Positions 23,507-33,161 of a DNA stretch of 64,000 nucleotides are shown piece after piece. The notes beneath the pieces were generated by a model. That model saw only the letters and a list, made by a program, of their open reading frames with translations, made no database searches and had not been told where the DNA came from. The stretch is from an uncultured Christensenellaceae bacterium. Lineage in GTDB: Bacteria; Bacillota; Clostridia; Christensenellales; Pumilibacteraceae. Every line of letters starts with the position of its first letter. The first letter of the stretch is position 1. The stretch is taken from the NCBI GenBank assembly GCA_910587805.1, contig CAJUNM010000007.1, forward strand, positions 8,446 to 72,445, written 5' to 3'. Made by a program: the position numbers and the translations under genes.

Positions 23507-24037
23507 ATGAAAAAAACGCAACCTAAGTCGTGCCCGTACAGCGATGACGACATGATATATGACTACGATTCGCACCGCTATGTTTTAATCGAGCGATACG
23601 TATTGAGAAGTCTCGGCGAGAATCTCGACATGATACTTAACGCAGCGGGCGATGCAAATCCGAGCACGCTTGCGAGCAGATTTCTGCGCCGCGTCAGCAA
23701 CGCGGTCTACGGTTACATATACAAGGATAATCCGAATACGGAGCGTATAGAGTACTATCTTGCCAAGCACGCTCCGCTTCGACCGTGGATTAAAGATATG
23801 CTCGAGGCGCAAACGCTTTATATGCTTATGAACGGCGACATCGGCATTATGTCGGGCTTAAACATAGGCAAAGGACAAGCTATGGAATCGTACAAGCTTC
23901 GCGGCGCTGTTCGCGTCGCGCCCGAGGTGGAAGAAACGTGTAATCGCATTATACCTGCGTTCGGGCATTGCTTGAAATATCGCGGTGTGATTACTTTTCC
24001 GCCTTTTCCGCAAACGGAATATCGCATGGGGTATTGA
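23507..24037 (+). CDS. Head-tail adaptor protein (connector, gp15-like)
   Basis: 176 residues from ATG 23507 with TTAGGAGTG upstream. A small helical protein of the size and place of the SPP1 gp15 or HK97 gp6 adaptor that sits under the portal. Segments: YVLIERYVLRSLGENLDMIL, ADPASTLASRFL-like NPSTLASRFLRRVSNAVYGY, KDMLEAQTLYMLMNGDIGIM. The call rests on order (coat, then adaptor, closure, tail components). Confidence 0.55.
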   Translation: MKKTQPKSCPYSDDDMIYDYDSHRYVLIERYVLRSLGENLDMILNAAGDANPSTLASRFLRRVSNAVYGYIYKDNPNTERIEYYLAKHAPLRPWIKDMLEAQTLYMLMNGDIGIMSGLNIGKGQAMESYKLRGAVRVAPEVEETCNRIIPAFGHCLKYRGVITFPPFPQTEYRMGY

Positions 24038-24038
24038 T

Positions 24039-24395
24039 ATGTTAAACGCATTGAAAGGTCTCGGGCACAATCAGTTTGAGTTCGCGCGGTGGGCGCCGAA
24101 AGAGTACGAGCGATACAAGATCATTCGCGTAGAGGAAGTTTCGGAGCGAGCAAAGCGCTTCGATACCGTTATTCAGAACCTCGTCGGGTATTCGGAATAT
24201 ACGTTGCTTCGCACTGCGTACGTCTACGACTACAAGTCGCAGCAGCATATCATGTTCCGCAATAAGTGGTGGGAGATCGTTTCCGTAAACGAAATAACGC
24301 AAGACGTCGCACCGCAAACGTTACGGCTTGTAAACGGCGGCAATAGGCAATTCTTGCTTGAAATAATGGCGGTGGACGGCTATGACGTCGAATGA
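24039..24395 (+). CDS. Head closure / head-tail joining protein
   Basis: 118 residues, 1 nt after the adaptor gene. Beta-rich product: MLNALKGLGHNQFEFARWAP, YKIIRVEEVSERAKRFDTVI, YVYDYKSQQHIMFRNKWWEI. Size and position fit a stopper or head-closure protein. It overlaps the next gene by 14 nt. Confidence 0.6.
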   Translation: MLNALKGLGHNQFEFARWAPKEYERYKIIRVEEVSERAKRFDTVIQNLVGYSEYTLLRTAYVYDYKSQQHIMFRNKWWEIVSVNEITQDVAPQTLRLVNGGNRQFLLEIMAVDGYDVE

Positions 24396-24669
24396 GTTTG
24401 CGATCCTTGTAAAAGAATGCGAGGCAATACTGCGCGAGCGCGCGCCGGTAAAAACGGGCAATTTGCGATATAACGCTATCAAGCTCGAAATGCCCGACGC
24501 CAACACGGCGATTTTGTACGTCGACGAGGATATTGCGCCGTACATGCCGTACACAAACGAGAAATGGGAAAAACGCCCGAGCAGAAATCCCAATGAGGGG
24601 TGGTTCGACGAAGCGGTGCAGGTGATTATACAATTCATAGCAACATACACGGGAGGGACACTTTCATGA
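24382..24669 (+). CDS. HK97 gp10-like tail completion protein
   Basis: 95 residues. The opening (FAILVKECEAILRERAPVKT, GNLRYNAIKLEM) matches the 'RAPVKTGNLR' signature of gp10-like neck or tail-completion proteins, though this copy is shorter than usual. It overlaps the following gene by 4 nt. Confidence 0.7.
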   Translation: MTSNEFAILVKECEAILRERAPVKTGNLRYNAIKLEMPDANTAILYVDEDIAPYMPYTNEKWEKRPSRNPNEGWFDEAVQVIIQFIATYTGGTLS

Positions 24670-25493
24670 TAAGCTTAAAAACATTCACGCAGACAATACA
24701 AGACGGACTTAATGCCATAAGCGGTATAAATTTCAAGGTGTTTGCCGACGCAGGAAAATACGAAAAAGCGATCGTTAAACCGTTATATAAAACGAAATTC
24801 ACAAGCTGTGTACTGCGCGCGGGTAGCTCGAGCGCAGTACCTACGCAGGGCGTCACGGTGGCGTCGCAAACGGTTATGCTCGAGGTGTGCGTGCGATTTA
24901 CGCCCGAAACAATGGACAGCGTCATAACGGCGCATCGCGCCGCTCTCGACGCGTATTTCGGCAATACGGAAGTTCAGCAAATCTCCGAGGGCGGCAAGTC
25001 GTATACCGTTGCCGCTACGTATGCGATTGCGACCACGGGCACGGTAGAGCAACGTCCGCTTGTAGGTACGAGCTTGACGTACTTTGTCAACATCTCGTAT
25101 AGCTTCGTCGAGAACGGGCTCAATTCAAACAGTTTCAAGTTTACGCTCGACGGCGACGAAATTCCGTACACTGTCGCGTCTATACGCAAGACGCCTACGA
25201 CCGACGGCAACATATACAGCGACGGCAACGGTAATACCAAAGCGCGCAACACAGCGTTTATACATACGTTCGAGTTCCAAATCCCCGCGCTTTCGGGCGC
25301 GGGAGTGAGTAGCAAAGTAATATCCAATTTGCTCGGCAACGAATTAAATACGATGCATACGCTCGTTGTGACGGTAGACGACGCCGAGCCGCAAACTTAT
25401 ACGGTAATATTCGGCGAAACGGAATGTAATGTGCAAGGCGTGAATAACGGCGGCATGACTTTCTCGCTGACTGAGGCTTTTGTGGGGGCATAA
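24666..25493 (+). CDS. Tail terminator and tube-like protein
   Basis: 275 residues from ATG 24666. Residues 1-160 (MISLKTFTQTIQDGLNAISG, VTVASQTVMLEVCVRFTPET) resemble a tail-terminator fold. Residues 165-275 (FKFTLDGDEIPYTVASIRKT, LVVTVDDAEPQTYTVIFGET) are a beta domain like a tail tube subunit. The phage has no other clear tube gene, so a fusion of terminator and tube is possible. Inference from size and order. Confidence 0.5.
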   Translation: MISLKTFTQTIQDGLNAISGINFKVFADAGKYEKAIVKPLYKTKFTSCVLRAGSSSAVPTQGVTVASQTVMLEVCVRFTPETMDSVITAHRAALDAYFGNTEVQQISEGGKSYTVAATYAIATTGTVEQRPLVGTSLTYFVNISYSFVENGLNSNSFKFTLDGDEIPYTVASIRKTPTTDGNIYSDGNGNTKARNTAFIHTFEFQIPALSGAGVSSKVISNLLGNELNTMHTLVVTVDDAEPQTYTVIFGETECNVQGVNNGGMTFSLTEAFVGA

Positions 25494-25494
25494 T

Positions 25495-26007
25495 ATGGCA
25501 AACGGCAATTATACACTGACGATAGAGAATAAGACAGCGGACGAGAACGAAAACAATCCGATAGCGGGCGATACGGCGGGCTCCAAACAAGCGCGCGGCG
25601 GGGATAATACAGCCGTTGCCGCAAGTACGGTAAAAGCCGCTAAGATAATGGCAGTCGTGGGCACCGCAATGCATTTTGCCGATAAGATCGTTTCGCACCG
25701 TATACAGACAGTGGAGCTCCGCACGGGATCGCGCGAACAGCAAGAACGGCTGTCGTTTGCGTACTCCGTCGCAAAGCAAGCGGGCGGGATAATTATGTCG
25801 ACCGCTGCGGGCTTTGCGGTGGGGAATGTGCCGGGTGCATTGATAGGTTTGCTTACGAGCAGTGCGTCGGTAGCGTTATCTTACGCACAAAAAGCCGACG
25901 AGATACGTATGCAACAAAATCTTGAGGACATCGGACTCAAGTATATGAATATTCGCGCGGGCGGCTCAGTAGCGAGCTACTCGGGCAGTAGATTAAAAAA
26001 TCAGTAG
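25495..26007 (+). CDS. Short hydrophobic virion protein, possible reduced tape measure
   Basis: 170 residues. A polar N-terminus (NKTADENENNPIAGDTAGSK) leads to a long helix with a hydrophobic core (AGGIIMSTAAGFAVGNVPGA, LIGLLTSSASVALSYAQKAD). It stands where a tape measure gene normally is, between tube-like and distal tail genes, but is far too short for an ordinary siphovirus tail. It could be a minimal tape measure or a DNA-ejection membrane protein. Confidence 0.45.
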   Translation: MANGNYTLTIENKTADENENNPIAGDTAGSKQARGGDNTAVAASTVKAAKIMAVVGTAMHFADKIVSHRIQTVELRTGSREQQERLSFAYSVAKQAGGIIMSTAAGFAVGNVPGALIGLLTSSASVALSYAQKADEIRMQQNLEDIGLKYMNIRAGGSVASYSGSRLKNQ

Positions 26008-26017
26008 AGGAAGCTTC

Positions 26018-26566
26018 ATGAGTGAGTTTAACGAACAGGATCATCCGCGCGACAGCGAAGGGAAGTTTACGAATCGTAATGATCGTTCAAACGTATTGGA
26101 TAATATGTCGGCTACGGAGCTGAGCAAGGCGTTGCGGAGAGAGTTGCCGCAAAAGAAAATGACGCCCGAAGAAAAGATCGCGAGCGTACATATAGACTTC
26201 GACAGGGATAATATATTACCTGAGCTGAATGAAGAAGATTTGGCGAAAATCGGTGCGGAAAAGAATAAACACGTATTGCTCAAAAAATCCGTTATTGATA
26301 GAAATCGCGTAGAGCATAGCGACTTAACCGACACCGACTTTGAACTAATATTGGCGAACGCTTTATATGTACCATCGGAAGTTTTTCCTGCAAACAAAGA
26401 AAAGCCGTATTACCATTTTGCCAAAATAATCGAAATAAATTCAAAAGGCAAGCCGTATTTAGGACTTGCCTTACTTGATGTGGACGATAAGAAAGAGAAT
26501 TTCGAAATAGTTCACGCACATTTTGCTCGTATGAGTAGTTATGAAACAATGAAGCGCAAAGTATAA
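26018..26566 (+). CDS. BECR-like nuclease-domain protein with HPRD-GKF leader
   Basis: 182 residues, ATG 26018 behind GAGGAAG. Leader FNEQDHPRDSEGKFTNR, then MSATELSKALRRELPQKKMT, then the domain VLLKKSVIDRNRVEHSDLTD, NALYVPSEVFPANKEKPYYH and ENFEIVHAHFARMSSY. The order of strands and the late H-x-H residues fit a BECR/PBECR-type RNase-like fold; the exact subfamily is my inference. About 220 bp (from about 26100 to 26325) are nearly the same as 37705-37930 in the paralogue at 37532. The stop codon lies in the terminator of a convergent RNA. Confidence 0.65.
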   Translation: MSEFNEQDHPRDSEGKFTNRNDRSNVLDNMSATELSKALRRELPQKKMTPEEKIASVHIDFDRDNILPELNEEDLAKIGAEKNKHVLLKKSVIDRNRVEHSDLTDTDFELILANALYVPSEVFPANKEKPYYHFAKIIEINSKGKPYLGLALLDVDDKKENFEIVHAHFARMSSYETMKRKV

Positions 26567-26653
26567 AAAACACTTGCGGAGGGACTGCCGTTTCCCTCAT
26601 CGCGCCTTTCGGTGCGGCAGGCGAGGCAGATTTTCTGCGGTTCGCAAGTGTTT
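26565..26653 (-). ncRNA. Convergent small RNA paired with the 26018 nuclease gene
   Basis: Promoter TTGACT (26683-26688), 17 nt, TATAAT (26660-26665) on the minus strand. The RNA opens AAACACTTGCG and closes CGCAAGTGTTT (26643-26653 with 26568-26578, 11 bp) plus T6. Inside are GCAGA/TCTGC, CGCACC/GGCGCG and GAGGGA/TCCCTC helices: a four-way junction. Its 3' end overlaps the TAA at 26564-26566. On the plus strand the stem is not followed by a T-run. Confidence 0.72.
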
Positions 26654-26722
26654 GATTATATTATACGCCATTTTTTACAAAAAGTCAATACTTTATCAAA
26701 AAATTTTATAAGGACGGTTTTT

Positions 26723-29659
26723 ATGGATATTTATATCGATATCGGCGGTTGGGGCGGTTACGAGAAAAGCGTTGCTCTGCCTATAAAATGGAATTCGTTA
26801 CTTGACGAAAGATTGGACGAATGCATATTAAATATTAACAATGTGACAGACAGCATATTTCGAATCGGTGACGAAGTTAAAATAAGGATTTATCCGCAAA
26901 TTGAGCTCGATTTTATTATTGCTTCGGACACGTCGACGCAAGTGCCGGCGGGTGGAAATCGCTACAATCATGAGTTAAAACTTATCGAGCCCACTAAAAT
27001 ACTCGAGGGGATCGTTGTAGAAACATTGGCGTTCGCACAGCCTGTAACGTCCCAATTTTTGCCCGAAACTACATGTGTAAGTCCGTCAATTGACGTGCGT
27101 AGCGAATCTGCGAACATACCGGCTTTGCCCTCGAATGCATTTTCGGCAACGGGACTACCAACACCGATAAGAGCGGGTAAAAAATTTGTTTTGCCCGCTA
27201 TTGAAAGTATAATTGGATTCAATATGTCGAATGTCAAATTTAACGACAATGGAATGTTTTCCATAGAAGTTATACCAAACGGTGAAACGACTCTGATAGC
27301 TCAAGTCAACGGCAGAACGCAGGCACTCCCGTTTTTGCCGCAAAAGGATATTACTTATACAGTCGTTTATAAAGTGGCAATACGACGCGATATGCCGGAT
27401 CAAGTAATACCATTTTATAATTATAATGCAACGTTGACGTATACGATAACGGCAAAAGAGGTTGAAAATCTCGATTATACGATTGCTTCGGTTATAGACC
27501 GTGTACTCGATCTTGCCGAACCGCACCTTACGTCTGTTCAGCCGAAATACAAACTCGATTTCGCGCAGCATACCGAATTTGAGAATATACGAGCTCCCGA
27601 ATTCGCGTTCACAAATAAAACGTTAAAAGAAATACTCGACCAAATCGGCGGGTATATCCACGGAATACCGAGACTTGTGCGCGGCGATAGCGGCGAACTT
27701 GACACTATACGTTTTGACATATTGGGAAGCACAAAGGAAGCGTCGCTTGCGGATTCGGAATACAAATATGTGACGCAAATTCTCTCAAACAATATCGAAA
27801 ACTATGCGACCGAAATAGATAGCGTTGTGGAAAATTTAGCGTGTTTGAAAGACGAGCAAGAGGGCGATTTAATCGAGCCTTTTAATGGCGGTTGGAAAAG
27901 CACGAGAAGTCAAGAGGAATATGCTCGAATCACAGACACAAATATGATCATAGAAACAACGTTGCCCGTTTATAAGGTAAATAAAGCAGAGGTTTACGTC
28001 AATGGTAATGTTTTTGATATTACGAACTATATTGTTGAAGCGACAGACTATGCTCGTTTGTCATCATATAGCGGAGCTTATCCGCATAGCAAGGCGTTTG
28101 CGCTGTATTATACCCTCGGAGAGTGCAATATTCAAGGGTTAAACTTCAAATCAAAAGGCACCTTAGTTCAATCAAATGAAGACTACGCCATAACAAATAT
28201 AATTAAAGCTGTTTCCGGCGTTGAAACAAATGGAAATTACGCTTCGTTATTTTTTCGCGTGAATTATGTTCCGTTGTTCGCTGCTCGGATTAAACAACGA
28301 AAAGCAAATTACAAAAGTTATCGATCATTTCGGCGAACTTTGTCATATAATCAAAGCGCGAATATTGTCGATACGCGAAGCTATGGCGAAAACCTTAAGG
28401 GAGTAATTGCGCGCATCGGCAACGAGGAGTTGATGCGTACTTATGTGTTGACACAAGCGCAAGCCAAACTTATTCCGCATATTGGAGAACAATGGAGAAA
28501 TAGACACACATCGCCGTTTGGAACATCGTGGTACGAAGAATATTACGTATCTTCGGTTACAAGTGAAATTTACGCCGATCACATTGTATGTGTGATAGGC
28601 TTGTCGCAAGACTATAATCGGTTGTCGCAATATATCGGGATTGATTCGGAATGGCGTGCTTATGAGGTAAGCGAAAAAAACACGTATAAACGCAACTACA
28701 TATATAAAGATGTTACATTTATCGGATTTAATGCTCCTACCGCTACGTTGAATGATTCGTATTGTATAGCCGACACTGACAAATACCTGCAAGCGTTGAC
28801 GCTTACGTTTACACAAGAAGCAAATAATCTCCCGAATATAAACGTTGCAACGCTATACAATTACATGAATAGCAGTGCGGGTACCGTTGCGCTTAAATCT
28901 ACGATTACGCTGCCTGTAATATCAACTGTATTCGGTAATTCATTATCGTTTATTTTTGGCTGTAAAGATAATTTCTCTGCCGGAAATAAGAGCGAGAATG
29001 GAACTAATGACAAAATTTCCGGATATTGGCAAACCGGCGTACAGTATGTCGATTATTATGGGCGCATAGATTATGTCGATTTCAAATTATCTGTTGACAC
29101 ACAATTTCATAATTCCTATGCATTCGATTTGCCGGGTGTAGATACGGAGGTTAAAAATTCGAATACGATTTTTTCAACGTCATTTGCAGATAGTTCTCCC
29201 AAGCTCGAACTTAAAAAGAACGGTGCGGAAATAATGCAATATTCGTATCAAATGGATTTTTCCACATATGATAGCGGCGCAGTGGGGGATTTGTCGAAAG
29301 AAATAATTATAGGTCCTGCGCTCACACATAATAATCCTCTTGTTCGTAAAACGCGTTCCGATCATAGCGCAGCTATATATATCTTGGAGAACAAAATCGG
29401 AAAATTTCAAACGCATATAGATGTTTCCACTCCGTTCTTTGTGTTATATGGGAAAAGAACGGATTTGATAACTGTTAATATTGCGCAAGGCGGGAAAAGT
29501 GCATATATGAAGATCCTTGATTTGGGAGCAGATAAATCGGGTAAAGCTTGGGCTATAGCTGATGTGGCTACAGGTGAAATATTGCTTGCCCGTAATGTCG
29601 ATATAAAAGTCAACGATACAATAAAACTTCCATACTTATGGACGACACATATAAAATAA
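26723..29659 (+). CDS. Large tail protein (978 aa)
   Basis: ATG 26723 has ATAAGGACGG upstream. The longest virion gene. It opens MDIYIDIGGWGGYEKSVALP and is beta-rich throughout, with a central hub-like stretch (NKTLKEILDQIGGYIHGIPR) and a late lectin-like part (IYNFDVATLYNYM-type NINVATLYNYMNSSAGTVAL, YGRIDYVDFKLSVDTQFHN). No peptidase, lysozyme or amidase motif is visible. It is more AT-rich than the head genes. Best guess: distal tail hub or baseplate protein. Confidence 0.55.
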   Translation: MDIYIDIGGWGGYEKSVALPIKWNSLLDERLDECILNINNVTDSIFRIGDEVKIRIYPQIELDFIIASDTSTQVPAGGNRYNHELKLIEPTKILEGIVVETLAFAQPVTSQFLPETTCVSPSIDVRSESANIPALPSNAFSATGLPTPIRAGKKFVLPAIESIIGFNMSNVKFNDNGMFSIEVIPNGETTLIAQVNGRTQALPFLPQKDITYTVVYKVAIRRDMPDQVIPFYNYNATLTYTITAKEVENLDYTIASVIDRVLDLAEPHLTSVQPKYKLDFAQHTEFENIRAPEFAFTNKTLKEILDQIGGYIHGIPRLVRGDSGELDTIRFDILGSTKEASLADSEYKYVTQILSNNIENYATEIDSVVENLACLKDEQEGDLIEPFNGGWKSTRSQEEYARITDTNMIIETTLPVYKVNKAEVYVNGNVFDITNYIVEATDYARLSSYSGAYPHSKAFALYYTLGECNIQGLNFKSKGTLVQSNEDYAITNIIKAVSGVETNGNYASLFFRVNYVPLFAARIKQRKANYKSYRSFRRTLSYNQSANIVDTRSYGENLKGVIARIGNEELMRTYVLTQAQAKLIPHIGEQWRNRHTSPFGTSWYEEYYVSSVTSEIYADHIVCVIGLSQDYNRLSQYIGIDSEWRAYEVSEKNTYKRNYIYKDVTFIGFNAPTATLNDSYCIADTDKYLQALTLTFTQEANNLPNINVATLYNYMNSSAGTVALKSTITLPVISTVFGNSLSFIFGCKDNFSAGNKSENGTNDKISGYWQTGVQYVDYYGRIDYVDFKLSVDTQFHNSYAFDLPGVDTEVKNSNTIFSTSFADSSPKLELKKNGAEIMQYSYQMDFSTYDSGAVGDLSKEIIIGPALTHNNPLVRKTRSDHSAAIYILENKIGKFQTHIDVSTPFFVLYGKRTDLITVNIAQGGKSAYMKILDLGADKSGKAWAIADVATGEILLARNVDIKVNDTIKLPYLWTTHIK

Positions 29660-29680
29660 ATTCATATAAAGGAGTAGCAT

Positions 29681-29944
29681 ATGGACAATCAAACGGTAAA
29701 GAACTTCAAGGTAGCGATCGACGCGATGCGCGGCGCTCGCGACGAATGCGAAACGATCGCACAGTATCTCGAGCGGCTCGATGAAAGCTACGCGGTATCG
29801 CCCGAGGACGCGGCGATAGCCGAGCCGCAATATCTCGACATAATCAAGGACGAAATGAACCACTGCTTGCGGTTCATTTTTAATGTGGTTGTGCCGATTA
29901 CGGGTATCGAACCAGATATGGACGGAATAGGGGGTGGCGAATAA
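29681..29944 (+). CDS. 87-aa hypothetical virion-region protein
   Basis: ATG 29681 follows AAAGGAGTAG. Acidic and helical: VKNFKVAIDAMRGARDECET, EDAAIAEPQYLDIIKDEMNH. It overlaps the fibre gene start by 1 nt. No family recognised; probably a small baseplate or fibre-linked protein. Confidence 0.5.
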   Translation: MDNQTVKNFKVAIDAMRGARDECETIAQYLERLDESYAVSPEDAAIAEPQYLDIIKDEMNHCLRFIFNVVVPITGIEPDMDGIGGGE

Positions 29945-32283
29945 TGGTCATATTTCTCAAAACCGACGGTAACGGCAAGGGCGACGCGCAAATCATAACG
30001 CCCGAGGTCGTTTATCAGGGGAGCGATAATGTCACAGACATAACGGTCATCGCTCCGTTTTCGGCACAGACCGCCATGTCTATCGGGTTTATTCTCCCGG
30101 ACGGGCTGTATTGGTTCGCGCGGCCGCTCGATCCGAACGATCCGCACTCGGGCGGAAATTATGCGCCTATGGTCTTTGTCAAGCAAGACTTCACGACCAA
30201 AGCGAACGTGTGGAAGTATACGCTTCCGCGCTCTGTGACGGAAATGCACGGCGTAGTGCAAATCGCGCTGAACGCCGCATACATGGACGGCGAGACGCAA
30301 AAAGCGAACTGCACGTCGTTTCTCTGCGACTTTACGGTGCAAGAGAGCGTCGTGCCGAGCTTGCCTGCGACGGAGCCGCCTGCGGACGTGTACGAGCTTT
30401 TGCGGCAGTATTTGGCGTACTTGGACGCGCGCACGGCGAACGTGCCGAACCTCGTCAAAAGCATACAGCAAACGGCAAGCAACGCATTTACGTTCACAAA
30501 AAATAACGGTGACGTAAGTAAACCCATAGTGTTTGGCAAAGCGGGATATGACCCGATATATGATGTCGCGGCATACGTCGGTGAAATTGCGGGTCCGACG
30601 GAGGAAAACCCCAACGGCGAGTGGCAACCCAACAATCCGACCAACCCGACGAGTTATTCGCACGTCATCGACGCCGATACGCACGGACAGATGCAAGAGG
30701 GAGTTTCTGCGGATGATTTGTGGGTGAGCTTCGTAAGCGCGAACGGCACGGGCTTTGACGGCGTGTATCAGGGTTATACAGTCGATGCGGCGGGCAACAT
30801 TACCATTACGGCAACTACACCCGTAGCGCTTACGGTGCGCGTATGGAACGGCAAAGGTCTTACTGACGAAATTTCGCGCGAGCAAATTATTGAAGAAACA
30901 GAAAGAGCACAGAACGCAGAGCAAATGCTAAATGCAGATATAGTTGCAGAGAAATCTCGTGCTGTAATGGAAGAGCGAGACTTGCAAGCTCAAATTGATG
31001 AAATTATTCAAAGCGGACATGACGCGATAGCTCGAGAACAAATTGCTTCAGAAATAGAGAGAGCAGCAACGGCAGAAATGGAACTTGACGAAAAAATTGT
31101 TTCTAACACGTCCGACATTAATAGTTTGCGTAAAGATTTCGCTAATGAGTCGCATTTTCGCGGATATTTAATGACTAACGATGAGGTACGGTCGTTAATT
31201 GCAACACCAAATGATTTCGCATATTCTGCACAAAGCGGTACTGTATGGGTTTATACGGGCGTAGCATGGATCGATAGCGGGGAAAAAGTCCCCGATCAAA
31301 TTACTCCGGCTTCAAATGTACTACCCCTTATGGACGGGGTGGCTGAGGTGGGAAACGCTACAAGTTATGCCAGAGCCGATCATCGTCACCCTATGGATTC
31401 TACAAGGGCATCAACGGCTATTGCAACGCAAATTTCAAGCGGTTTAATGTCTGCCGAAGATAAGAAAAAGCTTGATGAATTGATGGTAGGTAGCGTTACA
31501 GGTGTTAAAGGTAATGAAGAGAGCGATTATAGAACAGGTAATGTGAATATCACACCGAGTAATATAGGCGCGTTATCAATAAAAGGTGGAACAATAGGTA
31601 ATGAGCAAGCAAATATTGCAGTTAGCCCGGGTTTTATTCAAGTAACGGGAAAGTCGAATCAAACAGTAACATATGGCATGCAAGTTGGGAATGGTTTTGG
31701 CGACGGCATTATAATCAGACATGACAAAATTATACTTACTCCACTTGAAGATTATAAGATTGTGATAGGCTCAAATACCGGCGAGGTTCCTTCTTTAGTT
31801 TTTAATGAAAACGGTTCAGTAAATATGCCAAACGGTGTGAAAGATGGAGATCAGCGTGTATATTCGCCAAATAATCCGCCGCCGATTGATAAGTTGTTAG
31901 CATATCCTATAGGAGCACTCTATATCTCAACATCGTCAACAAGTCCGGCAAGTTTGTTCGGCGGTAGTTGGACATCTATTACAAGCGGATATTACTTGAG
32001 AACTGTAACATCGGGTTCAGGCAACTACTATCCAGCCGGATTGCCGAATATTTCGGGATCGTTTGAGTGTATTGCTTATATGGATAATCGCACTGGAACA
32101 GGTGCATTAAAGAATACCGATCCAACAAATGGCAGCACTTTTATTTCATCGGGAACAGGAACTAAAAATAATCGCTACGCGCCGTATAGTTTCGATGCGA
32201 GTCGCTCGAATTCGCTTTATGGCAATTCAACTACGGTTACGCCGCAGAATTACACCGTATATATGTGGCGGCGAACAGCATAA
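29944..32283 (+). CDS. Tail fibre / receptor-binding protein (BppU-like N-terminus, collar-like C-terminus)
   Basis: 779 residues. Residues 1-145 (IITPEVVYQGSDNVTDITVI, GVVQIALNAAYMDGETQKAN) resemble a BppU-type baseplate-attachment domain. Residues about 315-400 are a coiled coil (ETERAQNAEQMLNADIVAEK). The end (AYPIGALYISTSSTSPASLF, GLPNISGSFECIAYMDNRTG, TPQNYTVYMWRRTA) is a collar-type receptor-binding tip. Base composition changes to AT-rich near 30880, inside the gene, marking a mosaic joint between attachment and tip parts. Confidence 0.75.
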   Translation: MVIFLKTDGNGKGDAQIITPEVVYQGSDNVTDITVIAPFSAQTAMSIGFILPDGLYWFARPLDPNDPHSGGNYAPMVFVKQDFTTKANVWKYTLPRSVTEMHGVVQIALNAAYMDGETQKANCTSFLCDFTVQESVVPSLPATEPPADVYELLRQYLAYLDARTANVPNLVKSIQQTASNAFTFTKNNGDVSKPIVFGKAGYDPIYDVAAYVGEIAGPTEENPNGEWQPNNPTNPTSYSHVIDADTHGQMQEGVSADDLWVSFVSANGTGFDGVYQGYTVDAAGNITITATTPVALTVRVWNGKGLTDEISREQIIEETERAQNAEQMLNADIVAEKSRAVMEERDLQAQIDEIIQSGHDAIAREQIASEIERAATAEMELDEKIVSNTSDINSLRKDFANESHFRGYLMTNDEVRSLIATPNDFAYSAQSGTVWVYTGVAWIDSGEKVPDQITPASNVLPLMDGVAEVGNATSYARADHRHPMDSTRASTAIATQISSGLMSAEDKKKLDELMVGSVTGVKGNEESDYRTGNVNITPSNIGALSIKGGTIGNEQANIAVSPGFIQVTGKSNQTVTYGMQVGNGFGDGIIIRHDKIILTPLEDYKIVIGSNTGEVPSLVFNENGSVNMPNGVKDGDQRVYSPNNPPPIDKLLAYPIGALYISTSSTSPASLFGGSWTSITSGYYLRTVTSGSGNYYPAGLPNISGSFECIAYMDNRTGTGALKNTDPTNGSTFISSGTGTKNNRYAPYSFDASRSNSLYGNSTTVTPQNYTVYMWRRTA

Positions 32284-32295
32284 GGAGACTATATT

Positions 32296-32814
32296 ATGAA
32301 AATTTTTAATCAAGACAAAACAATCGAACTCGACGTAAATATGATCGATTATGAAAAAGGCTACTTAAAGTCCGATAAGATTTTTATAGCGCATTATGAT
32401 GCGATAAAGGCGAAAACAGCAGAAAGCATTGCGAAAGAGCTTAAGGCGCAAGGGCATATTTGTAATTTGCGTGTCGATGGTAATTGGTATGTACAAACAA
32501 AAGTTTATGCTAATGGCGGTATAGAAGAGAACGAAATTTTTCCGATAGAAGCAAAAGCAGCTTACGACGAATACGAAGATATTCAGATATATGTACCGTA
32601 TACGGATGAAGAACTCGAAGAACAGAAATTAAACCGATTGCGTCAACAAAGAGAACCGTTACTCGCAGCATTCGATAAATGGGAAAAAGCGGTGTTACGT
32701 GGGAGAGAGAAAGACGACGAGACCGTCATGATGTGGTATCGGGATTTGCTCGATTTGGAAGAAATCGCGTTTAAGCGTGTGCCACCCCGTATTCAATATT
32801 TTATATCGAGGTAA
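32296..32814 (+). CDS. Tail fibre assembly-like protein
   Basis: 172 residues, ATG 32296, 12 nt after the fibre gene. N-terminal beta part (MKIFNQDKTIELDVNMIDYE) and helical C-terminus (LRQQREPLLAAFDKWEKAVL, DETVMMWYRDLLDLEEIAFK). The 'RQQREPLLAAFDKWE...WYRDLLDL' pattern is typical of DUF4376/fibre-assembly proteins encoded next to fibre genes. It probably folds or attaches the fibre. Confidence 0.65.
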   Translation: MKIFNQDKTIELDVNMIDYEKGYLKSDKIFIAHYDAIKAKTAESIAKELKAQGHICNLRVDGNWYVQTKVYANGGIEENEIFPIEAKAAYDEYEDIQIYVPYTDEELEEQKLNRLRQQREPLLAAFDKWEKAVLRGREKDDETVMMWYRDLLDLEEIAFKRVPPRIQYFISR

Positions 32815-32817
32815 AAT

Positions 32818-33141
32818 ATGACATTTAATGAAGATATAAAAATTAACGGAGTATTGGCGGCAGCGATGCTCGACGGGAAACTATCGCCGAGTTTGGAAGC
32901 TGCTGTTGCGGATTGTATGAACGACGCAATCGCGCCGCTTTCGCAAGAGCTTAAAATGTGGACGGAGCGCATTGACACTCAAATGCGGGCAATAAACGAA
33001 TTGCAAAATCAAAATCTCGAGATCACCAAACGTCTCGACAAACTAACAAGCAAGTACAACCAAGCGATCGAAGTAATAAACAACTTATCGGCGCGCATCG
33101 ATGCGCTCGAAGCGAACTACGATCCCACACTAATCAAATAA
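32818..33141 (+). CDS. Coiled-coil phage protein
   Basis: 107 residues. After a short globular start (MTFNEDIKINGVLAAAMLDG) the protein is a continuous coiled coil (AINELQNQNLEITKRLDKLT, AIEVINNLSARIDALEANYD). It follows the fibre-assembly gene by 3 nt. Function unknown. Confidence 0.5.
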   Translation: MTFNEDIKINGVLAAAMLDGKLSPSLEAAVADCMNDAIAPLSQELKMWTERIDTQMRAINELQNQNLEITKRLDKLTSKYNQAIEVINNLSARIDALEANYDPTLIK

Positions 33142-33161
33142 ACTTTTCGGAGGTAAATCAA

